This document shows positions 40,745-44,385 of a stretch of DNA of 44,385 bases, in pieces. How positions within the stretch are numbered: the stretch's first letter is position 1; each line of letters begins with the position of its first letter. The DNA lies in NCBI GenBank assembly GCA_934203105.1, contig CAKPYQ010000012.1:1-44385 (forward strand). Reading direction: 5' to 3'. The notes under the pieces were generated by a model. It was not told where the DNA came from, did not search any database, and saw only the letters and a list, made by a program, of their open reading frames with translations. The stretch is from an uncultured Alphaproteobacteria bacterium (GTDB lineage Bacteria; Pseudomonadota; Alphaproteobacteria; CAAHEQ01; UBA3637). The position numbers and the translations under genes were made by a program.

Positions 40745-41869
40745 ATGAAGCGCACCGCAGGTTTTTGGGTTATATTATTTTCGTTTGCAATACTTTGCAT
40801 AACGGGGTGTGGTGTTTCGCCCAAAAAAGCTTTTGAAGTGCGCAGTGTTTCTTTTTCATCTTTGCCGGCGTGGAAAAGCGATGATTTAACCGATGCTCTG
40901 CCGGCGCTGATTAAAAACTGTGATGCGATGGCGGCAAAACCGGAATGGAAGACTTTTTGTGACGGTATCGTTCGATTAAAAGGGCGCCCATCAAAGCAAA
41001 TCCGGCGCTTTATTGAAAGCACGATGACGCCTTATGCTGTTTACTCTTACGGCAAACGGGACGGTACTTTTACGGGATATTATGAAGCTTCTTTGAGCGG
41101 ATCTTTAACAAAAGATGATACAAATCAATATCCGATTTACGGAATTCCGGAAGATTTGGTTGCTTTGGATACAAAAACGCTGTGCACGGCGGGATCGGAT
41201 ACCGGTACGCGAATTGGGCGTGTTGAAAATGGTCGTTTTTTACCTTATTTGACGCGATCCGAAATTGAAAAGGAAGCTTTAAAAGCCCCCGTTTTATTAT
41301 GGGTCAGCGATCCGGTGGACGCTTTTATTTTGCATATTCAAGGTTCGGGCCGAGTGGAAACTTCAAACGGCGTGTATCATATCGGCTATGCGGGTAATAA
41401 CGGGCACACGTTTGTCGGGATCGGATCGATTTTGTCCGCAGACGGGGTGTTAGAAAACGGAAAATCATCAATGCCGCATATTCGTGCGTGGTTGAAAGAA
41501 AATCCCGAAAAAGCAAAAGAATATATGAACAAAAACCCGCGCTATATTTTCTTTAAATTAAGTCCGGAAGGTGACGGCCCTATGGGAGCTTTGGGTGTGC
41601 CTTTGACACCAAAACGCAGCTTGGCTGTTGATACGCGTTTTGTTCCTTTGGGAACGCCGCTTTATTTGGATACAACCGACCCCGACGGCAATAAAGTGCA
41701 GTCTTTGGTCGTGGCTCAAGACGTCGGCGGTGCAATAAAAGGCGCTGTTCGTGGTGATTACTTTTGGGGCTATGGCGAAGACGCGTTCCAAAATGCCGGT
41801 CGAATGAAAAGTTCCGGTCGTTATTATATTTTGTGGCCAAAGGGAGCAACGCCTCCCGCAAGCTTTTAA
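40745..41869 (+). CDS. mltA: Membrane-bound lytic murein transglycosylase A
   Basis: A 374-residue lipoprotein that cleaves peptidoglycan glycan strands with formation of 1,6-anhydro-muramic ends. The lipobox is ITGC (Cys22). The MltA domain covers about residues 100-260 (GTFTGYYEA, LLWVSDPVDAFILHIQGSGR). The C-terminal 3D domain contains AQDVGGAIKGAVRGDYFWGY with the catalytic Asp residues. Its start directly follows the stop of the Tim44 gene, so translation is coupled. Confidence 0.95.
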   Translation: MKRTAGFWVILFSFAILCITGCGVSPKKAFEVRSVSFSSLPAWKSDDLTDALPALIKNCDAMAAKPEWKTFCDGIVRLKGRPSKQIRRFIESTMTPYAVYSYGKRDGTFTGYYEASLSGSLTKDDTNQYPIYGIPEDLVALDTKTLCTAGSDTGTRIGRVENGRFLPYLTRSEIEKEALKAPVLLWVSDPVDAFILHIQGSGRVETSNGVYHIGYAGNNGHTFVGIGSILSADGVLENGKSSMPHIRAWLKENPEKAKEYMNKNPRYIFFKLSPEGDGPMGALGVPLTPKRSLAVDTRFVPLGTPLYLDTTDPDGNKVQSLVVAQDVGGAIKGAVRGDYFWGYGEDAFQNAGRMKSSGRYYILWPKGATPPASF

Positions 41870-41887
41870 AAAGTGTGGGGCCAAAAA

Positions 41888-42292
41888 ATGTTAACGGATG
41901 AAGATAAGGCATTGTGGGAAGCTTTTGCAAAAACGGTAAAACCGCTTGGCACAAAATCAAAGCTGAAAGGTTTTGGCAGCCGGTTAATAAAACCGTTAGG
42001 CTTTCGTCCTAAAATAAAGCCGGTGATCCCCGTTGTGTTGGATTTGCACGGCTTTACGTTGCAAGAAGCATACGCTTTGTTTATCCGTTTTTTGGATTAC
42101 CACAGCAAAAACGGAACGAAAAAAATCGTGGTGATTACGGGCAAAGGAAAAGAGGGGAAAGGCCTGTTAAAGGCAGAGTTTCCAAAATGGTTGGAAAACG
42201 GAGTAATTAAAGAAAAAATTGTTGATTTTAAAATGCCGTTGCTGGGCGGTGGCGGCGCTTTTGAGTTGGTGTTAAAGCAAAGGAAAAATTAA
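41888..42292 (+). CDS. Smr-domain protein
   Basis: A 134-residue protein with the Smr (MutS-related) endonuclease domain: VVLDLHGFTLQEAYALFIRF, then KIVVITGKGKEGKGLLKAEF, and a Gly-rich GGGGAFELVL end. The LDLHG and TGKG motifs are the family signature. The N-terminus MLTDEDKALWEAFA is the usual alphaproteobacterial form and sets the ATG at 41888; an upstream GTG (41873) is possible. It may act on DNA branches or RNA. It is one base from tsaD. Confidence 0.9.
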   Translation: MLTDEDKALWEAFAKTVKPLGTKSKLKGFGSRLIKPLGFRPKIKPVIPVVLDLHGFTLQEAYALFIRFLDYHSKNGTKKIVVITGKGKEGKGLLKAEFPKWLENGVIKEKIVDFKMPLLGGGGAFELVLKQRKN

Positions 42293-42293
42293 A

Positions 42294-43328
42294 ATGTTAG
42301 TAATGGGAATCGAATCCAGTTGTGATGAAACCGCTTGCGCGATTGTATCGGACAAGCGTGAATTATTGTCGTCGGTCGTTTGGTCACAATATGATGAGCA
42401 TCGTCGTTTTGGCGGAGTCGTTCCGGAAATTGCTGCGCGCGCGCATTTGGAGCAGGTCGATGTGATTGTGCAAGAAGCGATGACCCAAGCCGGCGTTGAT
42501 TTTGAAGATTTATCTGCTGTTGCTGTTGCGGGCGGGCCCGGTTTAATCGGCGGCGTGATGGTTGGCGTGATGACGGCAAAAGCAATTGCTTTGGCGCATA
42601 ACTTACCCTTTGTGGCGGTCAATCATTTGGAAGGTCATGCTTTGATGGCACGCTTTACGAATGATGTTGAATTTCCGTATTTATTGATGTTGACTTCCGG
42701 CGGACATTGTCAAATTTTGGCGGTCGAAGGAGTCGGCAAATATGAAAAATTTGGCGGAACCATTGACGATTCGGCAGGCGAAGCGTTTGATAAAGTCGCA
42801 AAAATGTTGGAAGTAGGCTATCCGGGCGGTCCTAATTTGGAGCGTGCAGCCTTGCATGGCAATCCGAAACGTTTTATTTTGCCTTATCCGATGAAGGGGC
42901 GACCGGGGTGTGATTTTTCTTTTTCCGGCTTAAAAACGGCGGTGCGTCACCAAATCGAAGAATTACAAAAAAACGGGCCTTTGAGCGAACAAGACAAGGC
43001 GGATATGAGCGCTTCATTCCAACGAACGGTTGTTTCGGTTATATCGGATCGCTTGAAAAACGGAATTGCGATGTTTAAAGAAAAATATCCGCAAGGCAAG
43101 CATTTAGTTGTATCCGGCGGAGTCGCCGCCAATACTTCTTTGCGAGACGCGTTGCAAGGCTTGGCCGCCAAAAACAAAATGATTTTCGCGGCGCCTCCGT
43201 TAAAATTATGTACCGATAACGGTGTTATGATTGCGTGGGCCGGTGTTGAGCGCTATCGCCTTGGTAAAACTTCGGGTTTGGATTTTAAAGCGCGTCCGCG
43301 TTGGCCTCTTGACAAGATGGACGAATAG
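42294..43328 (+). CDS. tsaD: tRNA threonylcarbamoyladenosine transferase TsaD
   Basis: A 344-residue ASKHA-fold enzyme that transfers threonylcarbamoyl to A37 of ANN-decoding tRNAs. It begins MLVMGIESSCDETACAIVSD; the metal ligands are His111 and His115 in VNHLEGH. LMLTSGGHCQIL, FDKVAKML and the C-terminal GGVAANTSLR match the family. Length is typical. AAAGG at the end of smr is its ribosome site. Confidence 0.97.
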   Translation: MLVMGIESSCDETACAIVSDKRELLSSVVWSQYDEHRRFGGVVPEIAARAHLEQVDVIVQEAMTQAGVDFEDLSAVAVAGGPGLIGGVMVGVMTAKAIALAHNLPFVAVNHLEGHALMARFTNDVEFPYLLMLTSGGHCQILAVEGVGKYEKFGGTIDDSAGEAFDKVAKMLEVGYPGGPNLERAALHGNPKRFILPYPMKGRPGCDFSFSGLKTAVRHQIEELQKNGPLSEQDKADMSASFQRTVVSVISDRLKNGIAMFKEKYPQGKHLVVSGGVAANTSLRDALQGLAAKNKMIFAAPPLKLCTDNGVMIAWAGVERYRLGKTSGLDFKARPRWPLDKMDE

Positions 43329-43337
43329 CTCTATGTT
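43309..43337 (+). promoter_or_regulatory. Promoter of trxA inside the end of tsaD
   Basis: TTGACA, 17-bp spacer, TATGTT; AAAGGACC precedes the trxA ATG. Confidence 0.6.
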
Positions 43338-43383
43338 AAAAAAAGAAACATAAATTAACCTATAAAAGAAAGGACCTTACAAA

Positions 43384-43698
43384 ATGAATATTGTTCAAGA
43401 CGATAATTTTGCCAGCGAAGTTTTGCAAAGCAAAGAGCCGGTTTTGGTTGATTTTTTTGCGGAATGGTGTGGACCGTGCCGTCAAATGTTGCCGTTGGTG
43501 ACCGAATTGTCCACCGAGATGGCCGGCAAAGTAAAAGTTGTTAAAATGAATGTTGACGATGCGCCGAAGACTCCGGCTCAATTTGATATTCAAACGATCC
43601 CGACATTTATTATTTTCAAAGACGGTAAAGCCGTTGATAAAAAAGTAGGTTCTATGACCAAATCGCAATTAACGGATTGGGTCAATTCTCACCTTTAA
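43384..43698 (+). CDS. trxA: Thioredoxin
   Basis: A 104-residue cytoplasmic thiol-disulphide oxidoreductase. The active site is WCGPC (Trp28, Cys29, Cys32) within VDFFAEWCGPCRQMLPL. The cis-Pro lies in QTIPTFIIF. Length and fold are those of Trx1. It has its own promoter and terminator, so it is transcribed alone. Confidence 0.97.
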   Translation: MNIVQDDNFASEVLQSKEPVLVDFFAEWCGPCRQMLPLVTELSTEMAGKVKVVKMNVDDAPKTPAQFDIQTIPTFIIFKDGKAVDKKVGSMTKSQLTDWVNSHL

Positions 43699-43723
43699 AT
43701 AAAGTATATTCCCTGTACTTTTG

Positions 43724-43757
43724 GCGCTCTGTTTTTTTTAAGCAGGGCGCTTTTTTT
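43724..43757 (+). terminator. Terminator of trxA
   Basis: GCGCTCTG (43724-43731) pairs with CAGGGCGC (43743-43750), including one G-U pair, followed by seven Ts. Confidence 0.9.
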
Positions 43758-43878
43758 ATGCTTTGTGGTAAAAAATTGGCAAAATTTTTAAAAAATATCT
43801 TATAAAGCTTTCATTTTCAGTGTTCGGGTGCTTTAACTTACTGATTGATTTTAAAAAGAAAAAATATTTTTTAAAAAC

Positions 43879-44004
43879 GAACATAAACGATCGTTTGTGT
43901 TCATCGCATTTTTGGCAAAACGTAAAAATTGGCTTTTGTTTAATTTCAGTGTGTTATAGAGGGTCGCGTCGCAAAAAAATCTATTGACTTTAAACGATCG
44001 TTTA
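43879..44004. promoter_or_regulatory. Operator module, right copy, two palindromes 107 bp apart
   Basis: Palindrome 1 spans 43879-43902 with one mismatch around ATAAACGATCGTTTGT. Palindrome 2 is TAAACGATCGTTTA (43991-44004). Centres are 107 bp apart, as in the left copy, which is in the opposite orientation. Identical blocks are 43922-43950 and 43969-44003. Between trxA and this module the DNA is AT-rich and shows no gene. Confidence 0.85.
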
Positions 44005-44012
44005 TGTAATAT
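43984..44012 (+). promoter_or_regulatory. Operator-overlapped promoter of the right-end ORF
   Basis: TTGACT, 17-bp spacer, TAATAT. The 14-bp palindrome TAAACGATCGTTTA lies entirely inside the spacer, the classic place for a repressor site. Confidence 0.7.
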
Positions 44013-44119
44013 ATGAAAAAAGAGTTTTAATGAGACCAAAAAACATGAATTTTGCGTTCATTGTCAAAGCTAAAAAGAAGAACTATACTGATGAGAAATG
44101 CAAAAAAAGAGGAGAAACG

Positions 44120-44385
44120 ATGAATAAAATATCTGAAAATAAAATATGTGGCGACTGTCATTCTGAAAAAGCGGCAGCAATTGACCGCAAGGTTAAGAGA
44201 TTCTTCGCTGGTACTCAGAATGATGCGGAAACAAAAATGTGCGGCGCGGGCGCGCGGGGATTTTGCGCGCCGCACATTTGGCGCATGAACATACTTCAAA
44301 CGATTCTTCACTGCGTTCAGAATGACGATGAAGTTCACATGGAAAATGCCGGCAAGAGGGGACGCGCGGCGCGAAAATTTTCGCG
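44120..44385 (+). CDS. Partial ORF reading through dispersed repeats
   Basis: From ATG at 44120, with AGAGGAG seven bases upstream, the frame stays open to the end of the window (88 codons and two bases). An in-frame ATG at 44030 could extend it by 30 residues but has a poor ribosome site. The first 20 residues (MNKISENKICGDCHSEKAAA) look unique; the rest is the translation of dispersed repeats: VKRFFAG...QND, then hairpin A, then LQTILHCVQND, then the start of hairpin C. It may be a real gene invaded in frame by repeats, or chance. No family is recognised. It lies under the operator-controlled promoter. Confidence 0.4.
   Translation, partial: MNKISENKICGDCHSEKAAAIDRKVKRFFAGTQNDAETKMCGAGARGFCAPHIWRMNILQTILHCVQNDDEVHMENAGKRGRAARKFS
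44195..44385. repeat. Composite repeat, copy 4
   Basis: Units AGAGATTCTTCGCTGG...CAGAATGA (44197 onward) and CGATTCTTCACTGCG...CAGAATGACG, hairpin A with perfect 14-bp arms (44235-44248 and 44266-44279), and the first arm of hairpin C (near 44357) cut by the window end. Confidence 0.8.

Noticed and set aside
44027..44338. 103-codon minus-strand ORF at the right end
   Set aside because: It reads the same repeats backwards, lacks a ribosome site, and opposes the operator-controlled promoter.

Overview
The window looks like a piece of chromosome from a moderately AT-rich alphaproteobacterium, probably one of the uncultured gut or host-associated lineages. The evidence is gene order and family: rpmF-plsX-ihfA-MerR, an Rsm22-type methyltransferase, secB divergent from a Tim44-domain gene followed by mltA, smr and tsaD, and def-fmt-truA. 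The species assignment is inference. Promoters resemble sigma-70 sites (TTGACA or TTGCNN, 17 bp, TATNNT), and starts are mostly preceded by AGGAG-like ribosome sites.

Layout. 1-1.2 kb: the end of a Cys-rich EGF-like surface protein. 1.2-1.7 kb: a cluster of hairpins and short dispersed repeats. 1.7-4.9 kb (minus): a LuxR-type regulator, then malQ translationally coupled to an unrecognised gene. 5.0-9.2 kb: rpmF-plsX-ihfA-MerR with fabH missing from its usual place, then two GNAT acetyltransferases and Rsm22. 9.2-11.1 kb: an ankyrin-repeat gene behind a palindromic operator, flanked by repeats. 11.2-13.5 kb: MutT, an exported ankyrin-like protein, tRNA-Arg(TCT), a glycine-zipper lipoprotein and an OmpH/Skp-like protein without signal peptide. 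13.6-28.5 kb: a two-partner secretion locus, TpsB plus a 4401-residue TpsA adhesin. 28.6-32.1 kb: a possible frameshifted remnant, two NUDIX hydrolases, an MFS transporter and an HSL-type esterase. 32.1-37.2 kb: HNH protein, recG, periplasmic protein, carboxylesterase, a ThpR-like protein and a TesA-like GDSL hydrolase. 37.3-43.7 kb: def-fmt-truA, secB, Tim44-mltA-smr-tsaD and trxA. 43.7 kb to the end: an operator/promoter module, a partial ORF and more repeats.

The least expected structure is a regulatory module present twice in opposite orientation (about 9506-9643 and 43879-44012). Each copy has two AAACGATCGTTT palindromes whose centres are exactly 107 bp apart, with blocks of 29 and 35 identical bases between and into them. 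In each copy one palindrome overlaps a good promoter aimed at the adjacent gene: the ankyrin gene on the left, and on the right an ORF that runs off the window and reads through the dispersed repeats. This suggests a regulon under one looping repressor that is not encoded in the window. The second notable arrangement is the back-to-back promoter pair of the signal-less OmpH-like gene and the tpsBA operon.
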